From Zizania palustris (taxonomy: Eukaryota; Streptophyta; Magnoliopsida; Poales; Poaceae): 64,000 nt of DNA. The notes below the pieces were generated by a model, which had not been told where the DNA came from, did no database searches, and was given only the letters and a program-made list of their open reading frames with translations. The position numbers and the translations under genes were made by a program. The stretch spans positions 42,965,712 to 43,029,711 of the forward strand of contig JAAALK010000286.1 of assembly GCA_019279435.1 (NCBI GenBank), given 5' to 3'. The stretch's first letter is position 1. Each line of letters opens with the position of its first letter. Shown piece by piece: positions 1-12,905 of this stretch.

Positions 1-3000
1 GAATTGCTCGCATACGACCATTGTTCTCATTCTTCAGCTTCAAAATCAGGTTATGAACAAAATGAAAAGTTTCATCCTTAGACTCCAAAAAGAAAACCCA
101 CGAGAATCGAGAAAAATCGTCAACAATCACAAGTGCGTACCACTTCCCACCGACTGAGCGTACCCGAGCTGGACCGACAGTGTCCATATGTAATAGCTCG
201 CCCGGATACGAAGTCATCACCTGAGTCACAGGTGCGTGAGAAGCGGCAACCATTTTTCCGTGACGACAGGGATGGCAAACCAGATCCTTCTCCATCTTAA
301 GCTTGGGAAATCCTCGGATGAGGTCCATAGAGCTCAACCTGACTAGCAGGTCAAAACTCAAATGGCCTAACCTCCTATGCCACTTCCAGAGCTCAGAGGA
401 GGATCCAGCAATCAAACAGCGAGAAGGGCCAAAAGAACTAGAGAAATCAATCCGAAAAACCTTACCAAAAGGTAAGATCTGGCAAATCAAAGACCCTCCA
501 GAATCAAACACAGAAGAATTGCCCTTCTTAAAACGCACCTCCAAACCATCCTCAAGAAGTTGCGAAATAGAAATCAAATTGAAGTTCAGGTTTCCAACCA
601 AAGCAACATTCTTTAAAGAAAAATGGTCTGAAATGCGAATTGAGCCAATGCCACTTACTTTCCCTTGACCACTGTTCCCGAAGGTAATGTACTCTTTGGA
701 GCTCGGGGGAGTGAGACTGGAGAACCATCTGCGATGTCCCGTCATGTGGCGAGAGCATCCTGAGTCCATGATCCAAACGTCCTCCAGTCCCCGATCCTGC
801 ACAATCAGTGGTTGTAAGTGGGAGCAAATGGTCCGGCACTGGGTTTAGCAAAAGAGCTAAACCAGTGTCGAGCCATCTGCTCAAAAGACGGAAAGCAGAA
901 ATCATCAGAAAAGTTTGGACCAAAACGCGACTCAAAGCGCGGTCCCCGGTTCTGCCTAAAACCTTGGCCACGAGGTCCAGGACCGTAGCCAAAATGGCCT
1001 GGAGCTCTGTCGGAACGAACACCACCAACTGAAGCACGGGTATGAAAGTCGTCTCCCCTATCACCACCTACACGACACGGCCTGGCCTCCAGCCTCACTC
1101 CGCGTCGAGGAACACGCAGTCTACCACCCTGCTGGTAGAACTGCTCCTAACCACCACGAGCTCTCTCTGCTTTCTCAGCCCGCTTCCTCCTGAAGCAAAA
1201 CTCCACAAGATGCCCGTCTCTTTGACAATACTCGCAATGGTAGGTGGGCTTCTTGGGATGTGGTTGAGGCTTGGGGTTCTTTGTCTTAGTGGTGTTTGGT
1301 GTCGGCTTCTTGGGTTGAGAGGGTCCAGGAAGAGAGTCTAGAGAAGTGTGGAGAAATTTGGGCTTCGGAACCCAGATGGGTTTCTTGGGTGGAGCTTTGG
1401 GCTGTTCATGGATTACTCCATCCTTGGGCTGACTAGCCAGGGAAGACTCAGTGGAGTGAGTCTTAGGATACCTCTGCTCAGGAGTCATTTTACTCCACTC
1501 CACTGCCCGGCTTATGGCACTCTCAAAGTCAGCCTTGGTGTAGGTATAACCTACTCCAAACCCATCCTGCCTCTTGAACTGCTGGATCATCATGCCGAGT
1601 TGTGGCTCTCTGGCACTGATCCAACTCAGGATGGAACGAAGGTAAAAGTTCTCATTCTGAGAATCAGCTAGCTCCTCTCTCAAGGAAGCTAGTACCTCCA
1701 CCTGAGACAAGCAGGTCTTACACTCACTATCTACCTGGACAGACTTCTCGGCTTTTAGCTTAATCAACTCAAGTCTAAGAGACAGACAGTTCTCACAGAC
1801 AGTGGGTGGAACTGACAATGTCTCAAGCTCTAGCCTAGTCTGCGCTAGCTCAGCTCTCACTCTCTCCAAATTACCCAGATGCTCATCGCCCTTGGCTTTT
1901 AGCTCAGCTAAACTGGCAAGATAAGATGGGCAATCAGCACAGGGAACGACGACAGTGGCTTGAGCATCTTTCAGCTCCAGCTGAGCGCTTTCAAGCTCAG
2001 TGGCCAAAGCGTCCCTCTCATCAACCCTTTCTGTGTACCTGGACTTCAGAGTCGACGGGTCACACAGAAGCACCTCACACTTTGGGCACTCACTGCTATC
2101 ACCCAAGCAGAGAGAAGAAGATAGACTCTCAATTCTGCCGTTGGCCACGGCAAGCTCACTCTCTAACTCATCTATCCTCTTCTTAGCCCCTCTAAGCAGT
2201 TTTTCCCGATACTTTAACTCCTGACGATTGCTTTCAAGTAAATCAACGATTTCGCGTTCATAGGATGATACCTTTTCGTTGTCGTCGTCGTCGGAGTCAT
2301 CGGAGGAGCTCTTCTCTTCCTTATCCCCAAGAACCATTGAGCAGAAGCTCTTGCGGGATCTTCGGTGCTGATGTGAGCGGCTCTTCGGTCTGTCACCGAA
2401 GGCCATGAAGCAAAGGCCTGCTGGATCGTCCTTGTTCTTCCCCTTCCTGATGATGATCTCATCATCGCTCGAGCTCGATGAAGAGGAAGAAGATGTGGAC
2501 CGCTTGGAGTAGCTTTTCTCCATCTCAGCGAAGAAGGCCTTGTCGCGCTTCTTGTTCTCTCGCCGGTAGTCCTTCAGGGCCTTTCTGAAAAATCTGGTCT
2601 TTGGCTTGCCCTTGTTGAAGGAGGAGCTGACGTGCTTGCCGGAGTCGTGGAAGCCACTACTGGTGCCCTTCTTGTGGCCATTGCGCTTGGGGCAGTCGGC
2701 GATGAAGTGTCCTGGATCACCACACTCAAAGCATCCGGTCTTTGTGCCGTGTCTTTTGAACATCCTTTTTGTCATAAACACGACGCACCCGGTTGTTAAA
2801 CAGACACAGATCATCATCTCCCAAAGACTCAAGCTGGTCCTCAGTGATAGACATCAAAGAGAACCCAGCACAGCTCACAGAAGAGGGATCGACAGAAGGT
2901 GTAGCAAGGGCCAGAGACTTTGATCCAGAGCCAGTGAGATTTGATCTCAACTGGGTATCAACCTCGGTGGCCTTCAGCTTGCTAAACAACTCAGAAATGG

Positions 3001-3565
3001 TCAAGGTATCATAAGACGTGCTCTCAATGATAGAGGATACCTTGATCTCCCAGATCTTAGGGTCCAAGGTATGGAGAACCTTTAGGGCCTGCTCGTGATC
3101 TGAGACTAACTGAACACCCTCACCCTTGTTGTCCCGAAGCTTGTTAATGATCGACTGAAAGCGACCAAACAAGGCTTCAACAGATTCACCCGGCTTCTGT
3201 GTGAAGTTCTCGTACTCACGCCGGTAGGTCTGATAGAGCCGAGCCTTGACCTGAGCTGTCCCCTCATGGTGTGCCTGGAGGGTAGCCCAGATCTCTCTCG
3301 CAGTGGAGAGATGGCTCACACGCTCAAACTCAGTGGGACCCAAACCAGAAAACAAGATGTTCACCGCTTTGCTATTGTTCACATGCTGGGCGATGATACC
3401 AGGAGAATCACGCTCAGCAACTGGCAATATGACAAACGTAGCGTGAACGCAAATGTCCCAGATGTCCGAGCTTTGGCTCATGAGATAGGCTCGCATGCGA
3501 GTCTTCCAATAATTATAGCCATAAGCTTCCAAGGACGGGACCTTGCCAGGAGACGTCATGATCAC
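1..3565 (-). pseudogene. SIRE/Maximus-type Ty1-copia gag-pol, 5' part, degenerate
   Basis: This is the capsid and start of pol of a copia LTR retrotransposon, cut by the left window edge. Reading leftwards from the ATG at 3565 there is a UBN2-type gag domain. A CCHC zinc knuckle (CFECGDPGHFIADC, about 2730-2691) follows, then a long Ser/Lys-rich and coiled-coil stretch, a second knuckle-like CX2CX4HX4C (about 1221-1180), and the protease active site MDSGC (about 766-757). The GAG-pre-integrase HHCC region and the first part of the integrase core run off at base 1. A long coiled-coil gag with an LCFMA motif is characteristic of the SIRE/Maximus lineage. Damage seen: a one-base frame break near 2765 and an in-frame TAG at 1147-1149. 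Gag ends at TGA 805-807, and protease/integrase then stays open to base 1 in another frame. The PBS and LTR at 3611-5883 belong to it. The family call is firm; the lineage call rests on gag architecture. Confidence 0.85.
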
Positions 3566-3610
3566 TACTGGGGTTTAGAACCGGTTAAGGTATGGAAAAA
3601 CCCTAACCAG

Positions 3611-3622
3611 GCTCTGATACCA
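3611..3622 (-). other. Primer-binding site (tRNA-iMet type) of the left copia element
   Basis: The minus strand reads TGGTATCAGAGC, the usual complement of the 3' end of initiator tRNA-Met in plant copia elements. It lies two bases from the LTR end at 3625 and 46 bases before the gag ATG. Confidence 0.9.
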
Positions 3623-3624
3623 CT

Positions 3625-5883
3625 TGTAGGACCAAAAGTAGCGATCAGAGGGGGGGTGAATGGGCGCCTTAAAAAAATTCTTGCGAATCAATGGCCTGCT
3701 CCCAACACCCAACGCACCTCTAAAGACTAGGCAGCGAAATGTAAACAGATTATCAACGTCTAAAAGTATCTAGCCTAGAAACGACCGGTGTCCTAGACAA
3801 AGAAACACCAATACAGTGCTAATAGGCAGATAAGTACAACATTTAAAACATGGGCAGATCAGAGTTTACCATAGCAATTTAAACTGAATACAAATAAAAA
3901 GGATGAGAAGTTACTGTTTAAAGTTGTCTCCTGTTTGAAACCTGACGAAGCCTGCAGTGTCCATGCCGAAGCCTGCTTTGACGTCCTAGTACGAAGGGTG
4001 AAGAAGTCGAAGGCCGAGTAGTACAGTTCGGTGAAGGATATAGCAACCTTCGAAGTCTACTTCGGTTCGGATAGGCTTCGAAACTGAACAAAACAAATTC
4101 GGACACACTTCGAACCAGCGAAGACCCCGAAGAAACAAACAATGCAACCTGCGAGGCTGGCTTCGAATAATGTTGTGCGAAGTCTAGCAGCTTATCGAAG
4201 CACTCCCGAAGTGGTAGCTTCGAACCGAAGCCAGCACGGACAGCAAGCAAGTCAAAGATTACCTTCGCACAGGAACAATACGGACAAGCAAACTTCGAAA
4301 CAATACAGCTTCGCACAACTAGAGACAAATACGTGCAAGGCTTCGAAGAACAAAAAACTGCGAAGTCTAAACTTCGAACACACAAAAAAATTGCGAAGTG
4401 CCTTCGAACAAAAATGAGGTCCCAGCGAAGCCTTTCTGTCCGAAGTCTGCCAAAACCTACTTTGAAACCGGAGTCCCCTCACGCAATAGCTCCGAACCAA
4501 CAAAATTAGAGCCGAAGTTTTCTAACCAAAACCAGTCTAAACTCACAGCTTCGTAGCAGACTTTGCGAAGGCCTAAAATTCGAATATCACTGAAGCCGAA
4601 GCCTCTAGAATACTTCGAACGACTTGAACTAAGACTTCGGGAGCAGCCTTCGAACAACACTCTTCAGAGATGCATAAAAAAATTTCCGCCGAAGAAGAAA
4701 TTGGAGTTGACAGAAACGTAGGCTGAAGATCTCTGAAGCTAGCAGCGAAAGACCCTTAGGCCATCATGACGCACAACGCTTCTTGTGGGACCCACTCAAG
4801 TGTAGCACAAAATAATGATGAAGACAAAACTTAAATCCAGACACCAGTTTCAGAAAGAACAGTGCACAGACGAAGAACAGTACTGCAGCTCTACAGAAAA
4901 TAGGCCATAGAGGATATCAAGTCCGATTCAGTGGAAATAGAACAGCAGTACTAGTGCGGCATAAGAGTTGATTCTGGACTGCAGACAAGGAGCCCAAAAA
5001 TAAACTAATCCAATCACACAGATCAAGAAACCAAAACCGCGGCCACGCACGAGGGCTACGAGACAAAAAGAATAAATCTGAGTAGCGATCTCTTAACGTG
5101 CCTGATGGAAACAACGGCGGCGTGTGATTTCCAGATCCGAACGGAACACCGGCGGCAGTGAAGATGAACACTCAGGAAAAAGATGACCCAATCTTTTTGC
5201 TGGATTAAAATGTATTACAGAATGGGTCACCCTAACCTTAGGCTATTGGGACCTATTTATAGGCAGCCCAATAAAAGGGTAAAATGCAGAAATAACCCTG
5301 GGGTTTTTACAGAAGCTGAAAATAAATGAAAAGACTAAACTGCCCTTAGGATATTTTTACAGACTCGACTGACAGACTGTGGGCCTAGGGACAAAATAGT
5401 AAAAACCTAAATAAAGGTAAATTGTCCTGATGCGGAGCTTTCGTAGCAGCTACGGCTTCGCCTCAGGACGGTCAGATCTGAAATCAATGGTCGTCAGTTT
5501 TGCACCGAAACTGACAAAGCGTCCACCGTCTTTGCACCGGGTACCCGGATTGGGCCGGCCCGATTCCGCAGCTCCCTCAGCCCGGCAATCGCTCGCCGCC
5601 CGTGTACCTGAGTCAATCCCGGTCAACAACCTAGTGGATCCTCTACTGCTCCTAGCCCATGTACCCGGATTGGGCCAGCCCGACTTCACGGCCTCCTCTG
5701 CCCGACAGTCGCTCGCTGCCCGTGTACCTGAGTCACACGCGGCCCAGACGCAGCAGATCATCTCTCTCTTTTCAGTCCTCTTTGACTATCGTTGACAATG
5801 ACTCATCACATCAGGAGCCATGAGGCCCACGCTATTCAGCATGGCTCCTCACATAAGCCATTAACCCTACTGTTTGTCTAACA
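3625..5883 (-). repeat. 5' LTR of the left SIRE-type copia element
   Basis: The plus-strand ends are TGTAGGACC and GTCTAACA, giving TG...CA termini with a short imperfect inverted repeat, and a PBS abuts the 3625 end. The length of 2259 bp suits SIRE-type elements. The minus strand carries a TATAAATA box at 5254-5261, the probable Pol II promoter. The 4000-4700 part is crowded with CTTCG, CGAAG and TTCGAA words. The 3640-3670 end resembles the LTR end at 37290-37320 (GGGGGGGTGAATGGG). A copy of the 5490-5830 part is found again at 58035-58380. The 5883 end is inferred from terminal motifs because the partner LTR is outside the window. Confidence 0.75.
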
Positions 5884-6263
5884 CAAAACATCCGAATATG
5901 GGGAAGTACATAAACAACCGCACATCACGACACACACACAAGACTGTAACACTATGGACAGTCAGATCCAAAAATCGTTGCCAAATATCTCCATCTAGCT
6001 TCCATGAACCTATTGACAAATCTTAGATCTATAGTTCCTGAACTCACACGTTGCCGTAAGTCTGCATTTATATTTCAAAGAAAAATAATTAATAATATCT
6101 ATAATATTATGTGATGTATTACATAATTAGATTGTGTTTGTATTGTTGGAACTACTTACTTTGCAAAGGTAGTGTTGCTGGATGAATTGGATTAAACTTT
6201 ATCGTAGTATGTTGTGAAGTCTCTAAACATCCTATCATTAAGTAGAACAAATGTTAGTGTATT
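5884..6263. other. AT-rich spacer, no gene seen
   Basis: This stretch separates the copia LTR from the RPA-like pseudogene. I see no splice-site-flanked reading frame, repeat or terminal motif in it. It could hold further decayed exons of the neighbouring pseudogene. Confidence 0.4.
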
Positions 6264-7180
6264 TCAATACATAACTATATCTTTATGAATGATAAAGTGG
6301 GTTAGGGTTGAATTACTGTGCTTCTTGTGAAGTCGAAGCATAGTTTCTAAAACAATGTGGTTGTTATGATGAGCTTCTGTCCAGTCAGATGTGTGATTAG
6401 TGAGACAATCACCCCAAATTCCAACAACTATCACGTTTAAGCTAAAAAAGATTAAATTTTCATTAGCTTCCAAATTCCAACAACAATGTGGTTGTTTATG
6501 ACAATATAAGTGACGATATCGTACTTATGAATTACCTAATGTCCATTAGTGTTATCTCCCTATATAGGCCTCCAATACGTTCCAATTTTCCTCAATAGAC
6601 AATCACTCCAGCTATGTCTGTGCAAATAATCATACTATAAGTAAAACAACTATCTTTTTTTAGAAACGATACATCACCGATTTAATTTACGAACGTACCC
6701 ACGAACGTCTTATTCGGACGAATCCACGCGTCATGAAATGTCAATAGATATTGTGGATAAGGAGGGAATTGGATTGGAAGAATATAAGGCTCAACTATTG
6801 TATTTCTCCGAAGACAACCTTCAAAGGCATGGGCAATGCTCTGATAATACAATGCCTCTTCAAGATTAGGTTGGAAATATAGACGATGAATAGTATAACA
6901 TTGTCCTTCATTTAGGAGAATGTTAAACCTATGAACATTCTCTCGCTCCCATACAATGACTTCTATTTTAACACTCTACGTACAATGTTAGGGTTTAGAA
7001 TATGTCATATGTTAACTATTGTGTAAGATTTAATTCAACGTGGGTGCAACTTACAATAATATCCATTAAGATAAATCGTTGTGTGTCGTGATGTTCATCA
7101 GGGAGAAACTTAACATCTACTCTAACGACGACACTCCATGGATGACCTATGTGCCGGAACTCTATCTCGTCAAATTCCAT
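6264..7180 (-). pseudogene. RPA-like OB-fold protein pseudogene (replication protein A large-subunit family), at least 4 exons
   Basis: Four exons can be read with consensus splice sites. Exon 1 is 7180-7055 (42 codons, donor GTAAGT). Exon 2 is 6975-6699 (acceptor TACGTAG, donor GTACGT). Exon 3 is 6617-6536 (acceptor GCACAG, donor GTAATT). Exon 4 is 6441-6264 (acceptor TTTTTTAG). Phases agree at all junctions. The product shows patterns of plant RPA1-like DNA-binding domains: a PWSVVVRV strand near residue 14, an LLNEGQCYTIHRL strand in exon 2, TFVDIAGVIVY across the exon 2/3 junction, YREITLMDI at the end of exon 3, and VIVVGIWGD in exon 4. A TGA at 6594-6592 breaks exon 3, and the frame then resumes correctly. 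Such genes occur in the host genome and as cargo of Helitrons; no Helitron ends were identified. Family assignment is from remembered motif patterns. Confidence 0.6.
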
Positions 7181-7319
7181 AAACCTTAACAAAAGAATAA
7201 AATTAGAATATTTTTCATCGTTGCAACTAAGTTGTTTTTAGTAATGTAGGCTCACCTAGGAACCACCTCATTATGAGTTGGACGGTCTACGTAAGTTCTC
7301 TTTCGCATGCCAGCCATTA

Positions 7320-7905
7320 ATATATCTAGGTAGTTTAAAACTTTAAATGGGTAATAGTTAAAAAAATAAACAGGAAAAAATATTAAAAAATAAACATAGA
7401 CTTTAAATATATTTGACAAACAGAATATAGATAGATATAAGACCACATGCAATTAAAAAAGTATTGAAGACATGTTGCTAAATTGGTAATATAAAAAAAA
7501 TAAGAGAAAATCTTAAAAAAATAAACAGGGATATTAAAAAAATAAATAGGGAAAATGATAAATAGGGAAGAATATTAAAAAAATAAACAACGATTCTAAA
7601 TATATTTGACAAACGGAATATAAATAGATGTAAGATCACATGTAATTAAAAAAGTATTGAAAATATGATGCTAAATTGGTAATAGTTAAAAAAATAAACA
7701 GGGGACAATATTAAAAAATAAACAGGGACTCTAAATATATTTGACAAATATAATATAAATAAATGTAAGACCACAAGCAATTAAAAATATATTGAAGACA
7801 TGATGCTAAATTGGTAATAGTAAAAAAAATAAACATGAGAAAATATTAAAAAAATAAACAAGGATATTTAAAAATAAACAGGGAAAATGATAATTGTATA
7901 TATGG
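7320..7905. repeat. Very AT-rich degenerate direct repeats
   Basis: The word CTAAATATATTTGACAAA recurs at about 7401, 7593 and 7728 (one copy with TTTAAA). Each copy is followed by AAGACCACATGCAATTAAAA-like and TGCTAAATTGGTAATA-like words and many AAAAATAAACAGGG words. Spacings are irregular (about 192 and 135 bp). No coding frame is present. Confidence 0.7.
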
Positions 7906-7954
7906 CACATTCCTATTACGTATGTTACATTCTTCTTGTCTGATAATTGTGTAG

Positions 7955-10900
7955 TGTGGCGCCCCGATTTACCGAAATCAGAACATTATTGAATTTCCAT
8001 AGAAAAACAATAATAACAAGAGGTTCATCATGTGACATCGTACATACGACAGTATTCATGGTGCGCAGACCATATTTATTACATCAGAGTTTTGATAAAA
8101 ACAGTAATAAAGATAATTAAAAATGCATGACGAACGCCTTCTTCAAGATCTTGTCTCTTGACTGGGTCGCTACTCCAGACCGTCTTCATAGTAGGCATCC
8201 TCTGTGGGGTTCAACAGGTATGAGTACAAAAGTACTCAACAAGCCACCGCAAATGCAGGTAATAATGCAAGGTAATAACAAAAGAAGGATAATTGGCTAA
8301 AAGTGCGGAAAAGTACATTTTCAGTTATTGCAGTTAATGTAGTCAAATTTTATCAAGCGGAAAGTAAACATGAACAACAATAACATCATCTAACTCGAGG
8401 AGTACGTTTTACCTCCTCGCACAACAGTCCTTACATGTCAAACCAACATGCACATCCATATTCAGAGTAATCTAACTGTGGGATATCACGCAACCCGCCC
8501 TTGACCGTGGGCTCGGCTTTTCGAAAAGATTTATGATTCTGATCAGAGATGTACTACTGTACCCACAAGGCACGCACTCATCCCAAACGAGATGACCCAT
8601 ACCACGGGAACTCGTGCCAAAACCTCAGCATGAAATGCTCCAAGTGATAACCACCCACTCTAGGTTTTGCCGGCGCGCCGGGCCGCATCCCGGCTAACGT
8701 CGCACCCCCTTTTGCGCCACATTGGTACAAGCCACCCGCAGGTGCTGCTTGACCCATCTCCAAATGGTGGCCTCGGTTTGGAACACTCCATACCTTAGTT
8801 AGGACTTACACATTAGACTTGTGGTTAGTACGGAAGTGTATTGCAACGGATCCCGCTGACCGGTCCTTATAGTTCCCCGGGTGCTACCGACCAATGCCCT
8901 AGCTTGCACCCAAAACCCACCATGCATTCACTCACAACCACAACTCCAACACCGACAGAATTCCAAAGATGAGAATAACGGGGATCATATAGTAGAACCA
9001 AGTTACTACGACTCATTTTTAATACTATAGCAATCGTGTCAATACATTGGACACTAGCTAATAACATTAATCATATGGTGACAAGGAGTTTAGGCTGGAG
9101 ACCATGGCTTGGGTTGCACATCAAGGTCGGGGGATCCTAAATAAATATATTGTAAGGGTTTCATTTGACTAATGCATGTATATCCTATGTGTTTTAGCGA
9201 TAGTTTAATAAAACATGGGTTCAATATGCTCAAAAGATTGGTTTGGTGACTTGCCTTGTTCAGCGAGGGGAGAGGGAGGAACTTCCGGGAAATATTCCGG
9301 CTCCTCGACGGTGTCGTAATCTTCCCAATATAAATAAAATAAATACAACATTTAATTAAACAATATAAAACCACACAACAAGCACATAGGTTTAAATTGG
9401 TTTAATTTAAGAAAAACCAAGTTATTAAGTTTCTGAAATCTATTTTATAAATAAATTTAAAAGGAATAATAAAGAAATATGGCTCTTTCTAAAAGGGATT
9501 TTAAATTGTGAAATGATCTCTTTTAAGCTTTCTAATTAATTTAAAATGAAAGGTTTAGGGAAAACTTAGTGGTCTCATCATATTAACAGGAAATAAATAA
9601 CTATAAGCTTTACTGAAATTTAAATAATTAAATTTACATTTTTACCCTAAGGGCATTTGAATACTTATTTAAATAAACATGAAAAGTCCAAAGTAAACAT
9701 TTTTTATTGTATGAACATGAAGAGAATAATATTACAAATTTTCTGAAATTGGAATGGTAATTTTTGAAGTTAAAAACAGTTTCTGGAATTTATTTTCAAA
9801 TTTTAAATCCCCTCGGGTCCACGGTGAGCCAGGCCCACGGTGAACCCGCGCACTATGCGCGTGCGCCGGATCGATCTGGACCGTTGGATCCAGATCCAAT
9901 GCACGAGAGCGAGGCGGGGGAGTTAAGTTATTGCGGACGGCCAGGATTAAAACACTGAATCGGTACGCGATGGACGCTCCAGATTAGACGTAGGTTTTAA
10001 ATAGAAATGAACGCGCGAGATTAAAACGTAACGTTTCGTCCAGATCCGACGGAGCGGATTAGATCGCGTACATGGGGTCACATGCGTCGTCCAATCGTGA
10101 TCGCACGGATGTGGTTGGATCCGACATGGCACGGGTACTCAGCCCGTGCCGGTCGTCTTCTCCAACGACGGCGAGCGGGCCAGAGGCCACGGCGAGCGAC
10201 GGCGGCCCTAGCTAAGCCTAGAAACGGAAAGAGGACGCCTAGGGGAACACGGGGATACCTTAGGCGAGGCGAGCGGTCGACGGAGCGCGGTCGGCGGTGA
10301 GGGTAGACGATGGAGAGGTTCGGGTGCTCGACGGTGACGGCGATCCTGCGGTCTTCTTGGCCAACGGAGGCGTGGCCGAGGTCGGGCGGTCGGTGACAGT
10401 CACGATGGTGGCGGCGGCGTGGACGAAGGTGGTCCGAGGCGACGGCGAGCGGTGGCTGAAGTACGGCTGGCGGTGTTGCGCTAAAAACCGAAATGAGGTC
10501 GTTCTGTGCGTTCTTGCAGTGCGTGAGCGTGGGGGTCGAATGCGGGGTACCAGGGGGTTTAAATAGGGTCATCGACGGGGGCAGAGGGGGCGCAATTGGC
10601 GGTGGCCGAGGGTTAACGCGTTTAAACGCCGGTGAGCCTCGGGTTGCATGCAGATTCATCGAATCGGGACGCAATCGGGCTAGTTTTAATGGGGGAAACG
10701 GTCACCGGAGCGCGGGGGTTTGAATGCAGGGCTCAATTTGGGGAGAGGGGGTCGGGAGCAACGGATCCGAGGCGCATTAAGGCATCGGCCGGCGAGAGGG
10801 GGTGAGATTTGGGGGCGGATCTCGCGGAGACGAAGGATATGACAGGCGGGGGCCACATGCCAGCGGGCGCGAGCGAGTGAGGGTAGCGGCTGACGGATGG

Positions 10901-11352
10901 GGCCGGGCTCGAGCGCGAGAGGGGACGGTTGGCGCCGACAGGTGGGACCGGGGTGTCGGGCGCGCGCGCGAGAGGAGAGGGGGTCACTGACGGGTGGGGT
11001 CGGGCTGTCAATCCGAGGCGGGCGAGGGTAACGGGCTGGGCCGGCCGAGAGAGAGAAAGGGAGGAGGGAGACCCATTACTGTTTAAAATCTTTTCTGATT
11101 AAAAATAATCACAGAAATTGATTTAAAATAATAGGGCTACTTCCAAGGTTGGTAAAAATTTGTAAAAATTCTCAAAAATATATTTTGGCCTTAGGATCCT
11201 ACATAAAAAGTTTCAGCTCCTGGTTTAGCCATTTCACCTATGTTGTAGTTCAAAATGGTAAAGGAGGGTATTAAAGGTATTTCCAAAATAATAAATTTCA
11301 GGAAATTAGATTAAGTAATATTTTTATTTCTCTAGAAATTTGGGGTGTTACA
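7955..11352 (-). mobile_element. Solo LTR of a Del-like Ty3-gypsy retrotransposon
   Basis: On the minus strand the LTR starts TGTAACACCCC, a common start of grass gypsy LTRs, and ends GGGGCGCCACA. It is flanked by an exact 5-bp duplication TGTAG (7950-7954 and 11353-11357) and has no PBS, PPT or pol beside it, so it is a solo LTR of 3398 bp. The 8150-8430 part matches 32288-32600 and 57292-57470, so all three come from one LTR family. A GC-rich, CpG-rich block (about 9830-11060) holds several open frames in both directions without recognisable domains; these are composition artefacts. A TATTTAAA box on the minus strand near 10558-10565 is a candidate LTR promoter. Confidence 0.88.
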
Positions 11353-12620
11353 TGTAGTCCTTAGATTCTGTTTGCGGATGGTATCTTTACCTAACAGCTC
11401 TTAAATTCATTTTACATTAAGGCGTATTACGAAATTGCTAGTAAAAAAATCTATTTTTAAGGAACCGTTTATAAAAAACAGTTTTTTATAGGTAGCATGC
11501 TGACCTAACTAATGGTGCATGAATTGGCATCTGTCCGACCATCTAACTCTCATTAACTATGCGCGAACACCTTGTTATCGCAAGGAACAGCAAGGGTATC
11601 TGGGTATGCATGGATACGGTCAAGCAGAAAACGTACATTTCGCAGGTAGGCTGCTAGCTGTGGGCTTTCGACTTCTAAATTCAGAGACAAGCAGTACAGA
11701 TGGATGTGTTTCTCTTTCTTTTAGTCGCGCCATGCATGCAGCATTTGCAGTGTTTTTTTAATGCCTCTACGTCTGTCAGAGTTCATATGGCTGTTTTCTA
11801 ATGCTTTAATAAGAAACCAAGTTAGGCAGGAGAAGCTGTTCTTGCTTCAAAACTGTGGTAGCTAGCACACAAGAGCGAGCGAGCTGAGCTTGCCTGTCAT
11901 TCGTTTTCCTCTAGAAACCAAGCAACTGTTGCACTGTATTATATCTTTGTAGATAGCTTATTCAATCCCCCCTTTGAAATAATCAAAACTAAAAGACTCA
12001 TCAAGAACACAAATTCATAAGGAAGCAACAATCCAGACATCATGTCTTATCTAGAACAAATCATGGAAAGAGTAATCAGCTCATGTCACTAGGAAGCACC
12101 CTCGTTTGGTTCCAAGCTCAAGGGAACCAAGTTCAGTTTTTCATAAGCCCAGTTCATCAATGAAAAATTGAGACTGTAGTAACAAATGATCTTCTGAGAT
12201 CCATTGTATGGTGATGGAGAGAAAAGACCCTACTCACACACAATAAAGTAAGCACTTGGAGAAAAAATGATCAACAATGACTGAAAACTGATACTATTTT
12301 GTTCATGTCCTCAAATGATAGTACTCAGAGATATTGATCCTAAATCTTGGTCATTTAGAGTTCAATTGTTGGTAGATACGGCTAATCCATAAGACCATAA
12401 CCATTGAATGTACACAGAGAATATTGAAACTAAGAACTATTTCAACAACAAAGAACTGTGAACTGAAATCAGCCCTCCCAATTCCACACCCCTCCTCCCC
12501 CCAAAAAAAATCAAGAACACAAATTCATAAGGAAGCAGCAATCCAGACATCATGTCAATTTAGCAGCAGGCAATAATAGTACTCTTCTAAATTATCAATA
12601 CATAAATTATCAATACAATT
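11353..12620. other. Intergenic, no gene recognised
   Basis: Moderately AT-rich sequence. The 48-bp stretch near 12000-12047 (ATCAAGAACACAAATTC and onward) recurs nearly unchanged near 12510-12557, a dispersed direct duplication. No splice-bounded frame or RNA gene was recognised. Confidence 0.4.
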
Positions 12621-12905
12621 TAGAGTTCATGTCTTAACATAAATTTAGCAGCAATACATCTTGACATCAACTCCAATCCATGACATTTTATGGTTCATGT
12701 TCAAACCAGACGGAGCAATTAGCAATACATCTTGACATAACTTAACACAAATTTAGCAGCAATACATCTTGACATCAACTCCAATCCATGACACCTTTGA
12801 GTTCATGTTCAAACCAGATGGAGCAATTAGCAATACATCTTGACATCAACTCCAATCCATGACACCTTTGAGTTCATGTTCAAACAGGACGGAGCAATTT
12901 GAGTT
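12620..12905. repeat. Imperfect tandem repeat, unit about 70 bp
   Basis: The phrase GACATCAACTCCAATCCATG occurs at about 12662, 12772 and 12842. It is followed each time by GTTCATGTTCAAAC and GACGGAGCAATT or a one-base variant. The last two copies are 70 bp apart; the first spacing is longer because of an extra ACATAACTTAACACAAATTT segment. Confidence 0.75.

Noticed and set aside
7320..7905. Possible CRISPR-like or satellite array
   Set aside because: Spacing is irregular and the copies are degenerate AT-rich direct repeats in a plant genome.
10078..10674. 198-residue minus-strand open frame
   Set aside because: It lies wholly inside the solo gypsy LTR in its GC-rich block, is Arg/Pro-rich without a domain, and overlaps equally open frames on the other strand.
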